From positions 62,001 to 126,000 of the forward strand of contig NZ_JALBYU010000014.1 in assembly GCF_029963765.1 (NCBI RefSeq): a stretch of 64,000 bases of DNA, written 5' to 3'. The number at the start of each line of letters is the position of its first letter. Positions within the stretch are counted from its first letter, which is position 1. A program made the translations under genes and the position numbers. Source of the stretch: Pseudomonas sp. UYIF39 (GTDB lineage: Bacteria > Pseudomonadota > Gammaproteobacteria > Pseudomonadales > Pseudomonadaceae). The notes under the pieces were generated by a model. The model was not told where the DNA came from. It made no database searches and worked only from the letters and a program-made list of their open reading frames with translations. Positions 1 through 8,368 of this stretch are shown piece after piece.

Positions 1-39
1 GCTCGGACCTGCCGGGCGCAGCCATGAAAACAGGCTCAT
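1..39 (-). CDS. 5' end of a gene running off the left edge, possibly a 3'-5' exonuclease
   Basis: An ATG on the minus strand overlaps the stop codon of the neighbouring DUF294 gene in an ATGA arrangement and opens a frame reading MSLFSWLRPAGPS to the window edge. The overlap suggests translational coupling. In Pseudomonas I recall a DnaQ-like (polymerase III epsilon type) exonuclease gene at this place, and the MSLFSWLRP-like beginning fits that memory, but only 13 residues are visible and the function is inference. Confidence 0.35.
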   Translation of the reverse strand, partial: MSLFSWLRPAGPS

Positions 40-1970
40 AGCTGATACCGCAGGGCCAGGCTGCTTTGCAGGCGTTGTGCCTGGCGCAGGGATTCACGCA
101 GGATCCGTCGATCCAGATGATTGAGGCTGTCGGGGTCGACCCGGTTGGAGTAGGGCAGATTCTCCCGGGTCTGTAGCTGATGTTGCTGCATGCGGGTTTG
201 CTGGATGAAGTGATAGGCCTCTTCGTACGCGGCACCGTCCAGCCGTTCAATCACTTCTTTGTCCACCAGTTGGCGAAAGCGCTCCAGCGTGTTGTTCGCG
301 TCGACCCCATGGGCCAACGCGAGCAGTCGTGCACCGTCGACAAACGGCGTAAGCCCCTGGACTTTCAAATCCAGGGTGGCTTTCTCGCCATTCTTGCGAG
401 CCAGTACGAACTCACGGAAACGTCCTACGGGCGGACGGTTGCGCAGGGCGTTCTCGGCCATCATCCGTTGGAACAGTCGGTTGTCATTCACTTGATCGAG
501 AATGCCCTGACGCAGCTGCTCGCAACCTTGCTCGTCGCCCCAGACCACCCGCAAGTCGAAATAGATGCTCGAACCCAGCAGGTTCTCCGGCGTTGCCTCG
601 CGAATAAAAGCCGCAAAACGTCGTGACCACTCGGCCCGGGACAGACATAGCTCAGGGTTGCCGGCCATGATGTTGCCCTTGCACAGGGTGAAACCGCAGA
701 GCGCCAGGCTCTGGTTGATCTGCTGGGCAATGGGCAGCAATTTGCCGCGAATCTCGGCGGCGTGGGCCGCGTCTCGGGCTTCGAACAGAATGCCGTTGTC
801 CTGATCGGTGTGCAGCGTCTGCTCGCGGCGGCCTTCGCTACCGAAGCACAGCCAGCTGAACGGAATGCCGGGGTCGCCTTTCTCGGCGAGGGTCAGTTCG
901 ATCACCCGGCACACGGTGTGGTCGTTGAGCAGGGTGATGATGTGCGTGATCTGGGTTGAAGAGGCGCCGTGGGCCAGCATGCGCTCCACCAGTTGGCCGA
1001 TCTCGCCGCGCATCGCGACCAGATTCTCCACCTTCTTGGCGCTGCGGATAGTGCGCGCCAGATGCACCAGATCGACCCGTTGCAGGGAAAACAGATCACG
1101 TTCCGAAACCACGCCACACAGGCGATGATCCTTCACCAGGCAGACGTGGGCGATGTGCCGCTCGGTCATGGCAATCGCCGCATCGAAGGCGCTGTGGTCC
1201 GGCGACAGGTAAAACGGCGCCTGGGTCATGTGGCGCTCGATGGCTTCGTTGAAATCGTTAGTGCCGCCGGCCACCACGTGGCGCAGGTCGCGCAGGGTGA
1301 AAATCCCCAGCGGCGCTTTATGTTCGTCGACCACCACAATGCTGCCGACCTGCTGCTCATGCATCAGGGTCACGGCTTCACGCAGTGGAGTGGTCGGGCT
1401 GCAGGTCACCGGATGACGCATGGCCAATTCGCCCAGGCGGGTATTGAGCGAGTACTGGGTGCCGAGGGTTTCCACGGCTTTTTGCTGGACTTGCTGGTTG
1501 ACCTGATCCAACAGGCTGCTCACGCCGCGTAGGGCAAAGTCGCGAAACGCGTTGGAAAGCGCGAACAGTTTGATGAACGCCAGCTTGTTCAGCTGTAGGC
1601 AAAAGGTGTCTTCGGAGGCCAGATGTTCGGTACGCGTCGCGCGCTCACCCAACAGCGCGGCGAGGGGGAAACACTCACCGGTGGTGATTTCGAAAGTGGT
1701 TTCGGTACCGCCCTTGGCCGTATGGGGACGCTCACCCACGACCCGGCCTTGCTTGACGATGTAGAAATGCTCAACCGGGCCGTCGGCGGGCTTGAGGATG
1801 CTCTCGCCGGGCGCATAAAAACGCAGCTGGCACTGCTCGACGAGGTACGCCAGGTGGGCGTGTTCCATTTGATTGAAGGGCGGGAAACGCTGAAGGAATT
1901 GCAACGTGCCCTGGATGTTCTGCAACACCGCGGTTTTCCCTGCCTGTGTGAAGGCGTCCTCTTTACTCAT
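36..1970 (-). CDS. Cyclic-nucleotide-binding / CBS / DUF294 nucleotidyltransferase-like protein
   Basis: About 644 residues from the ATG at 1970 (MSKEDAF); the frame stays open further upstream, but that stretch looks non-coding. Domain order: an N-terminal CNMP-binding fold (about residues 20-140), two CBS motifs (about 185-300, including MRHPVTCSP and VGSIVVVDEHKAPLGIFTLRDL), then a DUF294 nucleotidyltransferase-like region marked by GSEGRREQTLHTDQDN and a DUF294_C region. The family is thought to be a cytosolic signal-sensing protein related in layout to GlnD-type transferases; its substrate is not known to me. It overlaps the following gene by four bases, so the two probably form an operon. 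The fold assignment is strong and the role is open. Confidence 0.85.
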   Translation of the reverse strand: MSKEDAFTQAGKTAVLQNIQGTLQFLQRFPPFNQMEHAHLAYLVEQCQLRFYAPGESILKPADGPVEHFYIVKQGRVVGERPHTAKGGTETTFEITTGECFPLAALLGERATRTEHLASEDTFCLQLNKLAFIKLFALSNAFRDFALRGVSSLLDQVNQQVQQKAVETLGTQYSLNTRLGELAMRHPVTCSPTTPLREAVTLMHEQQVGSIVVVDEHKAPLGIFTLRDLRHVVAGGTNDFNEAIERHMTQAPFYLSPDHSAFDAAIAMTERHIAHVCLVKDHRLCGVVSERDLFSLQRVDLVHLARTIRSAKKVENLVAMRGEIGQLVERMLAHGASSTQITHIITLLNDHTVCRVIELTLAEKGDPGIPFSWLCFGSEGRREQTLHTDQDNGILFEARDAAHAAEIRGKLLPIAQQINQSLALCGFTLCKGNIMAGNPELCLSRAEWSRRFAAFIREATPENLLGSSIYFDLRVVWGDEQGCEQLRQGILDQVNDNRLFQRMMAENALRNRPPVGRFREFVLARKNGEKATLDLKVQGLTPFVDGARLLALAHGVDANNTLERFRQLVDKEVIERLDGAAYEEAYHFIQQTRMQQHQLQTRENLPYSNRVDPDSLNHLDRRILRESLRQAQRLQSSLALRYQL

Positions 1971-2231
1971 AACCATTACCGCAGTCGTTTTTTTGAATTG
2001 TTGTTGTCGGATGACTGAGCCATGGTCGGCCCCTGCGCGCGGGGTGCCCATTGGACGTAAGTCTAGGTAGGCAGTGAAGCTGTCGGTATTTGGGAAATGT
2101 CTGACGCAGCTGTGGGAAAAACCTCCTACATTGGCTATAGGAAACTTTTCCGACAAAGTGCACATTGAAGGCCTGCTTAGCGATGTCTGACGGATGTGCT
2201 AGGGAATAGAAATGAAAACGTAGAGTAAGTC

Positions 2232-2678
2232 ATGTCCGACCACGATATTTTGAGTGACGCCGAGCGCAAGGCGCTGAGTGACGTCATGCTGGAACCTGAT
2301 CTGCCGCCGCAGCGGGTGCTGATCGTCGACGACGATAAAGACGCGCGCGAGTTGCTGTCGGAGATTCTGGCCCTGGACGGAGTGCGCTGCATGACTGCCG
2401 CCAGTGGCGAAACGGCACTCAAGATGTTGGAGACGACGCCATCGATTGGCCTGGTGATCACCGATCTGCGGATGGGAAATGTCGATGGTCTGGACCTGAT
2501 TCGTCAGGTTCGTGAGTCGGTTCGGGCGGCGATGCCGATCATCATTGTTTCCGGTGACGCTGACGTGGAAGATGCGATCGCTGCGATGCACTTGAGCGTG
2601 GTCGACTTTCTGCTCAAGCCTGTCGATACCGGCAAGCTGTTGGCGCTGGTCAAACATGAATTGGGAATGGATGTGTAG
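2232..2678 (+). CDS. Single-domain response regulator (receiver)
   Basis: 148 residues: a short N-terminal extension of about 27 residues, then one CheY-like receiver. Acidic pocket D33/D34, phospho-acceptor D78 (VITDLRM), conserved S107 (IIIVSGD) and K129-P130 are all present, so phosphorylation should be possible. There is no output domain, which suggests action through protein contacts or as part of a phosphorelay. No histidine kinase lies beside it, so the partner cannot be named. The ORF ends 14 bases before a bidirectional terminator shared with the convergent glcB. Confidence 0.9.
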   Translation: MSDHDILSDAERKALSDVMLEPDLPPQRVLIVDDDKDARELLSEILALDGVRCMTAASGETALKMLETTPSIGLVITDLRMGNVDGLDLIRQVRESVRAAMPIIIVSGDADVEDAIAAMHLSVVDFLLKPVDTGKLLALVKHELGMDV

Positions 2679-2691
2679 GTACCGATTTGTA

Positions 2692-2730
2692 ACAAAAAAG
2701 CCCTGATCTTTCGATCAGGGCTTTTTTGTT
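2692..2730. terminator. Bidirectional intrinsic terminator
   Basis: An A-run, a GC-rich stem (AAGCCCTGATC / GATCAGGGCTT) with a short loop, and a T-run on the other side. It sits between the convergent response regulator and glcB and can serve both strands. Confidence 0.9.
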
Positions 2731-2749
2731 GTCCGGCGTCAGCGCTTAG

Positions 2750-4927
2750 TTACAGGCCATTGGCAGCCTTGAACTCGCGGCGACGACGGTGCAGAACCGG
2801 CTCGGTGTAGCCGTTCGGCTGTTTGGTGCCTTCAACCACCAGTTCAACCGCCGCCTGGAAGGCGATGTTGCTGTCGAAGTCAGGTGCCAGCGGACGATAC
2901 AGCGGGTCATTGGCGTTCTGACGGTCCACCACTGGCGCCATGCGCTTGAGGCTTTCCATGACCTGATCTTCGGTGACGATGCCGTGACGCAGCCAGTTGG
3001 CGATGTGCTGGCTGGAAATGCGCAGCGTCGCACGGTCTTCCATCAGGCCGACGTCATTGATGTCCGGGACTTTCGAACAACCCACGCCCTGGTCGATCCA
3101 GCGCACCACGTAACCGAGAATGCCCTGGGCGTTGTTGTCCAGTTCGTTCTTGATCTGCTCTGCGGTCCAGTCTGGATTGACGGCCAACGGGATGGTCAGG
3201 ATGTCGTCCACCGAAGCGCGTGCACGTTTGGCCAGTTCGGCCTGACGGGCGAACACGTCGACCTTGTGGTAATGCAGCGCGTGCAGCGCGGCGGCGGTCG
3301 GCGATGGAACCCAGGCGGTGTTGGCGCCGGCCATCGGGTGAGCGATTTTCTGTTCCAGCATCGCGGCCATCAGGTCGGGCATGGCCCACATGCCTTTACC
3401 GATCTGCGCGCGGCCTTGCAGGCCGGTACTCAAACCGATATCGACGTTCCAGTTCTCGTAGGCGCCGATCCACTTCTCAGCCTTCATGTCCGCCTTGCGC
3501 ACCATCGGGCCGGCTTCCATGGAGGTGTGGATTTCGTCACCGGTACGGTCGAGGAAACCGGTGTTGATGAACACTACACGCTCGCTGGCGGCCTTGATGC
3601 AGGCCTTGAGGTTGACCGTGGTACGGCGCTCCTCGTCCATGATCCCGACTTTCAGCGTGTTACGTGACAAGCCGAGTACTTCTTCGATGCGACCGAACAG
3701 CTCGTTGGTGAACGCCGCTTCTTCCGGGCCATGCATCTTCGGCTTCACGATGTAGACCGAGCCAGTGCGGCTGTTCTTGCGCGAGTTGTTGCCGTTGAGG
3801 CTGTGGATGGCCGCGAGGCTGGTGACCAGACCGTCGAGGATGCCTTCCGGCACTTCGTTGCCATCCTTATCGAGGATCGCGTCGATGGTCATCAGATGAC
3901 CGACGTTGCGCACGAACAGCAGCGAACGACCATGCAGACTCAGTTCTTTACCATCGACACCGGTATAAGTGCGGTCGGCATTCATGGTGCGGGTAAAGGT
4001 CTGACCGCCCTTGGAGACTTCTTCCGACAGATCGCCCTTCATCAGGCCGAGCCAGTTGCGGTAGATCACCACTTTGTCATCAGCATCGACGGCGGCGACG
4101 GAGTCTTCGCAGTCCATGATGGTGGTCAGCGCGGCTTCCATCAGGATGTCTTTGAGGCCGGCAGCATCGGTCTGGCCGACCGGGGTGCTGGCATCGACCT
4201 GGATTTCGAAGTGCAGGCCGTTGTTTTTCAGCAGGATCGCGGTCGGTGCGACTGCATCGCCGTGGAAACCGATCAGCTGTGCATCGTTGCGCAGGCCGGT
4301 ATTGCTGCCGCCTTTAAGGGCGACCACCAGTTTGCCGTCAACGATCTTGTAGCCGGTGGAATCGACGTGAGTGCCGGCAGCCAATGGCGCCGCTTCGTCG
4401 AGGAAGGCACGGGCGAAGGCGATGACCTTGTCGCCGCGAACCTTGTTGTAGCCTTTGCCTTTTTCCGCGCCGCCAGCTTCGCTGATGGCGTCGGTGCCGT
4501 AGAGCGCGTCATACAGCGAACCCCAACGGGCGTTCGAGGCATTGAGCGCGAAACGGGCGTTCATCACCGGAACCACAAGCTGTGGACCGGCCATGCGGGC
4601 GATTTCGTCATCGACGTTTTGCGTCGTTGCCTGGAAATCGGCCGCTTCTGGCAGCAGATAACCGATGTCTTGCAAGAAGGCTTTATAAGCCACGGCGTCG
4701 TGTGGTTGACCGGCACGGGATTGGTGCCAGCCGTCGATACGAGCCTGGAAATCATCGCGTTTGGCGAGTAGGGCTTTGTTCTTCGGCGCCAGGTCATGAA
4801 TGACCTTGTCGGCACCGGCCCAGAACTTATCGGCGGTGAGGCCGGTACCGGGAATGGCTTCGTTGTTCACGAAGTCGAACAGGACTTTGGCGACCTGCAG
4901 GCCACCGACTTGAACGTGTTCAGTCAT
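2750..4927 (-). CDS. glcB: Malate synthase G
   Basis: Condenses glyoxylate and acetyl-CoA to malate; with isocitrate lyase it closes the glyoxylate shunt and also allows growth on glycolate. 725 residues from the ATG at 4927 (MTEHVQV), close to the roughly 723 of E. coli GlcB and typical of the long monomeric G isoform. This start is chosen because GAGG lies just upstream; a start four codons earlier lacks one. Signature stretches seen include TIMDCEDSVAAVDADDK, GRSLLFVRNVGHLMT, KPKMHGPEEAAF, GIMDEERRTTVNL and GMWAMPDLMAAMLEQK. No glycolate oxidase genes are adjacent, so it appears monocistronic. It ends at a shared terminator. Confidence 0.97.
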   Translation of the reverse strand: MTEHVQVGGLQVAKVLFDFVNNEAIPGTGLTADKFWAGADKVIHDLAPKNKALLAKRDDFQARIDGWHQSRAGQPHDAVAYKAFLQDIGYLLPEAADFQATTQNVDDEIARMAGPQLVVPVMNARFALNASNARWGSLYDALYGTDAISEAGGAEKGKGYNKVRGDKVIAFARAFLDEAAPLAAGTHVDSTGYKIVDGKLVVALKGGSNTGLRNDAQLIGFHGDAVAPTAILLKNNGLHFEIQVDASTPVGQTDAAGLKDILMEAALTTIMDCEDSVAAVDADDKVVIYRNWLGLMKGDLSEEVSKGGQTFTRTMNADRTYTGVDGKELSLHGRSLLFVRNVGHLMTIDAILDKDGNEVPEGILDGLVTSLAAIHSLNGNNSRKNSRTGSVYIVKPKMHGPEEAAFTNELFGRIEEVLGLSRNTLKVGIMDEERRTTVNLKACIKAASERVVFINTGFLDRTGDEIHTSMEAGPMVRKADMKAEKWIGAYENWNVDIGLSTGLQGRAQIGKGMWAMPDLMAAMLEQKIAHPMAGANTAWVPSPTAAALHALHYHKVDVFARQAELAKRARASVDDILTIPLAVNPDWTAEQIKNELDNNAQGILGYVVRWIDQGVGCSKVPDINDVGLMEDRATLRISSQHIANWLRHGIVTEDQVMESLKRMAPVVDRQNANDPLYRPLAPDFDSNIAFQAAVELVVEGTKQPNGYTEPVLHRRRREFKAANGL

Positions 4928-5404
4928 TGCTTGCCTCACTCTGCTCAGCTATTTCGCTTTTCAGCTCTTCAATTTAACAATGAAGCCTCTGGCATTTAAA
5001 CCACAAACCTTTTGACCAGTACATGCCATTGCGGGCGGCTGGGTTATGACCAATCAACGGCGTTGAGGCCTTGCTGACGGGGCTTTCAGGGTTGTGGCTG
5101 CACCTGCGGCAGACATCGATCCAACGTTATGTAGTGCGCGCTGCGGCATACTACATGATGAATTGCGCTTGTGAAAATTAGACTAATTACGTCGATCTGC
5201 GACGCCATGACGCATTGCGGTCACGTCGGGGTACGGGATGTTCTCAAAAAACTATTAGATTGTTCCAGTTAAATATAAAAACTTGTACACATAATCTTCA
5301 TTGCCCTGCTATGGGGCTTTGGTTTTCTGAGACGCCGAGCCGATTCCCGGCCCTTGCCTATACTTGCTTTTCTATAACAAAAGTCATGACAAGAGGGCTG
5401 CGCC
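4928..5404. promoter_or_regulatory. Divergent intergenic region of glcB and the gcvR-like gene
   Basis: 477 bases without a gene. It must hold both promoters. Visible structure: an inverted repeat ATGTAGT-N14-ACTACAT (5129-5156) and a perfect palindrome AATTAGACTAATT (5176-5188). Downstream, TATAAC at about 5375 could be a -10 element for the rightward gene. No riboswitch fold was recognised. Confidence 0.5.
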
Positions 5405-5923
5405 ATGGACCACCTCGTACTCACTGTTTTCGCTCCGGACAAGCCTGGGCAGGTCGAGCGCATTGCCCAATGCATCGCCGAGCACGGCGGCAACTGGCTG
5501 GAGAGCCGCATGTCGCGCATGGCCGGGCAGTTCGCCGGGATTCTTCGGGTGGGCGTGCCAGCAGAGGCCTACGATGAATTGGTGGATGCCCTACAAGCGT
5601 TGTCCGCCCATGGCATTCGCGTGCTGATCGCCGAAAGCGGCATCGAGCAATCCTGCACCTGGAAACCGATTGCCATGGAATTGGTGGGCAATGATCGCCC
5701 GGGGATCGTACGCGACATCACCCGTCTGCTAAGTGAGCAGGGGGTGAACCTGGAGCGTCTGGTGACCGAAGTACGTCCGGCGCCGATGAGCAGTGAGCCT
5801 TTGTTCCACGCTGAAGCGATTCTGGCAGTACCGCTGACGTTGTCCCTGGACGTGCTGCAATCGCGCCTGGAAACCCTGGCGGATGATTTGATGGTCGAAT
5901 TGGTGCTGCGCAGTGAACCCTGA
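5405..5923 (+). CDS. GcvR-like protein with tandem ACT domains
   Basis: 172 residues. Two ACT-like halves: residues 1-75 (MDHLVLTVFAPDKPGQVERI) and about 85-170 (MELVGNDRPGIVRDITRLL). This is the layout of GcvR, which in E. coli binds glycine and antagonises GcvA at the glycine cleavage promoter. There is no DNA-binding domain, so it should act through a partner protein. The start is supported by AGAGGG eight bases upstream. The neighbours give no gcv link, so the name is by family only. Confidence 0.8.
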   Translation: MDHLVLTVFAPDKPGQVERIAQCIAEHGGNWLESRMSRMAGQFAGILRVGVPAEAYDELVDALQALSAHGIRVLIAESGIEQSCTWKPIAMELVGNDRPGIVRDITRLLSEQGVNLERLVTEVRPAPMSSEPLFHAEAILAVPLTLSLDVLQSRLETLADDLMVELVLRSEP

Positions 5924-6138
5924 ACAGGTTATCCAAGTTATACGTGCACCTGCCTGTGGATAACCTGTAGAGACAGCCCGCCAGGCCACGTCGGCCGGGG
6001 GTCTTCAGGATTTGATCAAAAAACCAGCAGTTTCAGGGACTTGCGCACAAACGCCGGGGATCACGTTGTGGATAACCTTGGGAAGGATTGATGCAGGCCA
6101 CGGAGGACGTGGCTTGTAGAGGTTTGTACGTTTTCTGA
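5924..6138. promoter_or_regulatory. Intergenic segment with two consensus DnaA boxes
   Basis: The 9-mer TTATCCACA is present on the minus strand at 5955-5963 and 6067-6075, in the same orientation and 112 bases apart. The first lies in the right arm of an 11-bp perfect inverted repeat (ACAGGTTATCC at 5924-5934, GGATAACCTGT at 5958-5968) that starts right after the upstream stop codon. Function unknown; this is not oriC, as none of the usual origin genes are nearby. Confidence 0.5.
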
Positions 6139-7026
6139 TCAGCGTCGGCGACGCAGGCTGATCACCGCATCGACGCTGTAAACCGCGAGGCCGGCCCAGA
6201 TAAAGATGAACGCCACCAAAGTGCTGGACGACAGGTGTTCACCAAACAGCAGCACGGCTTGCAGCAGCACCAATGTCGGCGCCAGGTACTGGAGAAAGCC
6301 CAGCGTGGTGTAGGGCAAATGCCGTGCAGCCGCGTTGAAACATACCAGCGGCACCAGCGTCACCGGACCGGCCGCTACCAGCCACCAGGCTTGGGATGTG
6401 GTCCAGAACTCGGGCTGCGCACTGGCGGCTGTCTGATTGAACAGCAACCACGCGACGGCAATCGGCACCAGCATCCAGGTTTCCACCACCAGACCCGGCA
6501 GCGCCTTGACCGGTGCCTGCTTGCGGATCAATCCGTAGAAACCGAAGGTCAGCGCCAGCACCAACGACACCCACGGCAGACTGCCGACTTGCCAGACCTG
6601 CTGCGCGACGCCGGCCGTCGCCAGGCCAACCGCCAGCCATTGCATGCGCCGCAGTCGCTCGCCAAGGATCAGCATGCCCAACAGCACGTTCACCAGCGGG
6701 TTGATGTAGTAACCGAGACTGGCTTCGAGCATGCGGCCGTTATTCACTGACCAAACGTAAGTCAGCCAGTTGGCCGCGATCAGCGTGCCGCTGAGGGCCA
6801 GGATCGCCAGGCGTTTCGGGTTATCACGCAATTCGCGCCACCAGCCCGGATGTTTCCACACCATCAGCAGCAAGGCGCCGAACAACGCGGACCAGAGCAC
6901 TCGGTGGATGATGATCTCCACGGCGGGCACGCTGGCGATGGCTTTGAAGTAGAGCGGGAAAAGTCCCCAGATGATGTAGGCACTCAGGCCCAGGATGTAC
7001 CCGCGACGCGGGTTGGCGGCTTGCAT
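6139..7026 (-). CDS. rarD: EamA-family permease, RarD type
   Basis: 295 residues of almost continuous hydrophobic helices, consistent with ten membrane segments in two EamA repeats. The N-terminus RRGYILGLSAYIIWGLFPLYFK and the AANWLTYVWSVNNG and EASLGYYINPL segments are characteristic of RarD. The family is annotated as drug/metabolite transporters of the inner membrane; the physiological substrate is not established. AAGGA six bases before the ATG supports the start. It appears monocistronic, with a REP pair behind it. Confidence 0.9.
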   Translation of the reverse strand: MQAANPRRGYILGLSAYIIWGLFPLYFKAIASVPAVEIIIHRVLWSALFGALLLMVWKHPGWWRELRDNPKRLAILALSGTLIAANWLTYVWSVNNGRMLEASLGYYINPLVNVLLGMLILGERLRRMQWLAVGLATAGVAQQVWQVGSLPWVSLVLALTFGFYGLIRKQAPVKALPGLVVETWMLVPIAVAWLLFNQTAASAQPEFWTTSQAWWLVAAGPVTLVPLVCFNAAARHLPYTTLGFLQYLAPTLVLLQAVLLFGEHLSSSTLVAFIFIWAGLAVYSVDAVISLRRRR

Positions 7027-7095
7027 GCAGAATCCTTGCTTAGGCAGCTAACAAAGGGGGATTGTAAGTCGGTTGTATAGACATGCCGCTTCGGA

Positions 7096-7180
7096 AAAGC
7101 AAAAGATCGCAGCCTTCGGCAGCTCCTACAGGGGGGAGGTGTGCGCCAGTAGGAGCTGCCGAAGTCTGCGATCTTTTGAT
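7096..7180. repeat. REP-type inverted repeat, class A
   Basis: Two facing arms containing the core GATCGCAGCCTTCGGCAGCT, the right one slightly diverged, separated by about 20 bases. It lies between the srkA 3' end and rarD. A close relative is at 60022-60105. Confidence 0.85.
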
Positions 7181-7187
7181 CTTGAAT

Positions 7188-8162
7188 CTAAAAAAGCTTC
7201 AAAGGCTCTTCATTCAATGCCGACAACTGCTCACGCAACGCCAACACCTGATCGCCCCAATACCGTTCACTGCCGAACCACGGAAAACTGTGCGGGAACG
7301 CCGGGTCGTCCCAGCGGCGGGCGAGCCAGGCGCTGTAGTGCATCAGGCGCAAGGCGCGCAGCGGTTCGATCAACGCCAGCTCCCGCGGATCGAAGTCGTG
7401 AAATTCGTTGTAGCCGTCCATCAATTCCGACAGCTGACCGAGGCATTCCTGACGATCACCGGCCAGCATCATCCAGATGTCCTGCACCGCCGGGCCCATG
7501 CGGCAGTCGTCGAGGTCGACGATGTGGAACATCTCGTCGCGGCACATCATGTTGCCGGGGTGGCAATCGCCGTGCATGCGGATGTTCTGGTGCGGCGTGG
7601 CCTTGTAGACCTCTTCGACCCGCTTGAGCAGGTCGCGGGCCACGGACTCGTAGGCCGGCAACAGGCTTTTCGGGATGAAGTTGCCTTCGAGCAAGGTGTT
7701 AAGCGAATCGTGACCGAAGTTCTTCACACCCAGCGCTTCACGGTGTTCGAACGGCTTGGTCGCGCCGACCGCATGCAGGCGCCCGAGCAATTGGCCGAGG
7801 CGATACAACTGATCAAGATTGCCCGGCTCCGGCGCGCGGCCACCACGGCGGGGGAACAGGGTAAAACGGAAGCCAGCGTGTTCGTGCAGGCTGGCACCGT
7901 TGTGAATCATCGGCGCGACCACCGGCACGTCGCACTCGGCGAGTTCGAAGGTGAATTGGTGTTCTTCGAGAATCGCTTCATTGGTCCAGCGCTGCGGACG
8001 GTAGAACTTGGCGATCAGCGGCTCGGAGTCTTCGATACCGACCTGATAGACACGGTTCTCGTAGCTGTTGAGCGCCAGAATGCGCGCGTCGCTGAGAAAA
8101 CCGATGCTTTCGACGGCATCGAGCACGAGGTCTGGGGTGAGGGTTGCAAACGGGTGGGCCAT
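7188..8162 (-). CDS. srkA: Stress response serine/threonine kinase, YihE/RdoA type
   Basis: 324 residues from the ATG at 8162 (MAHPFATLTPD), chosen because AGGAG precedes it; the open frame extends upstream only through REP sequence. It belongs to the aminoglycoside-phosphotransferase-like kinase fold: HGDCHPGN is the catalytic loop and HIVDLDDCRMGP the metal-binding motif. E. coli SrkA (328 residues) is a cytosolic Ser/Thr kinase that counteracts envelope- and MazEF-linked death. E. coli srkA is followed by dsbA; here it is not. Confidence 0.9.
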   Translation of the reverse strand: MAHPFATLTPDLVLDAVESIGFLSDARILALNSYENRVYQVGIEDSEPLIAKFYRPQRWTNEAILEEHQFTFELAECDVPVVAPMIHNGASLHEHAGFRFTLFPRRGGRAPEPGNLDQLYRLGQLLGRLHAVGATKPFEHREALGVKNFGHDSLNTLLEGNFIPKSLLPAYESVARDLLKRVEEVYKATPHQNIRMHGDCHPGNMMCRDEMFHIVDLDDCRMGPAVQDIWMMLAGDRQECLGQLSELMDGYNEFHDFDPRELALIEPLRALRLMHYSAWLARRWDDPAFPHSFPWFGSERYWGDQVLALREQLSALNEEPLKLF

Positions 8163-8267
8163 GCTGACTCCTGCGCGCAGCAGGCTGCCGCGTCCGGCCA
8201 AGCATGGTAGCGCAGACGGGGTGTCTTTAGTGGTTGGGCTTGAGTCGCGTGTTGTTTTGGCTGACGC

Positions 8268-8360
8268 CATCGCGGGCAAGCCCGTTCCCACAGGGATCTG
8301 CTTTGTGCCACAGATAGCGTGCATCACGCAGACCGTGTGGGAGCGGGCTTGCCCGCGATG
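8268..8360. repeat. REP pair, class B
   Basis: Two near-perfect facing arms of 25 bases (8268-8292 and 8336-8360) with the core GGGCAAGCCC / GGGCTTGCCC and outer TCCCACA ends. It sits between srkA and the PhoX-like gene. Confidence 0.9.
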
Positions 8361-8368
8361 AGGCCTTA

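Noticed and set aside
1971..2165. N-terminal extension of the DUF294 protein to 2165
   Set aside because: The extra 65 residues do not look like part of the CNMP domain, and MSKEDAF at 1970 is a natural start.
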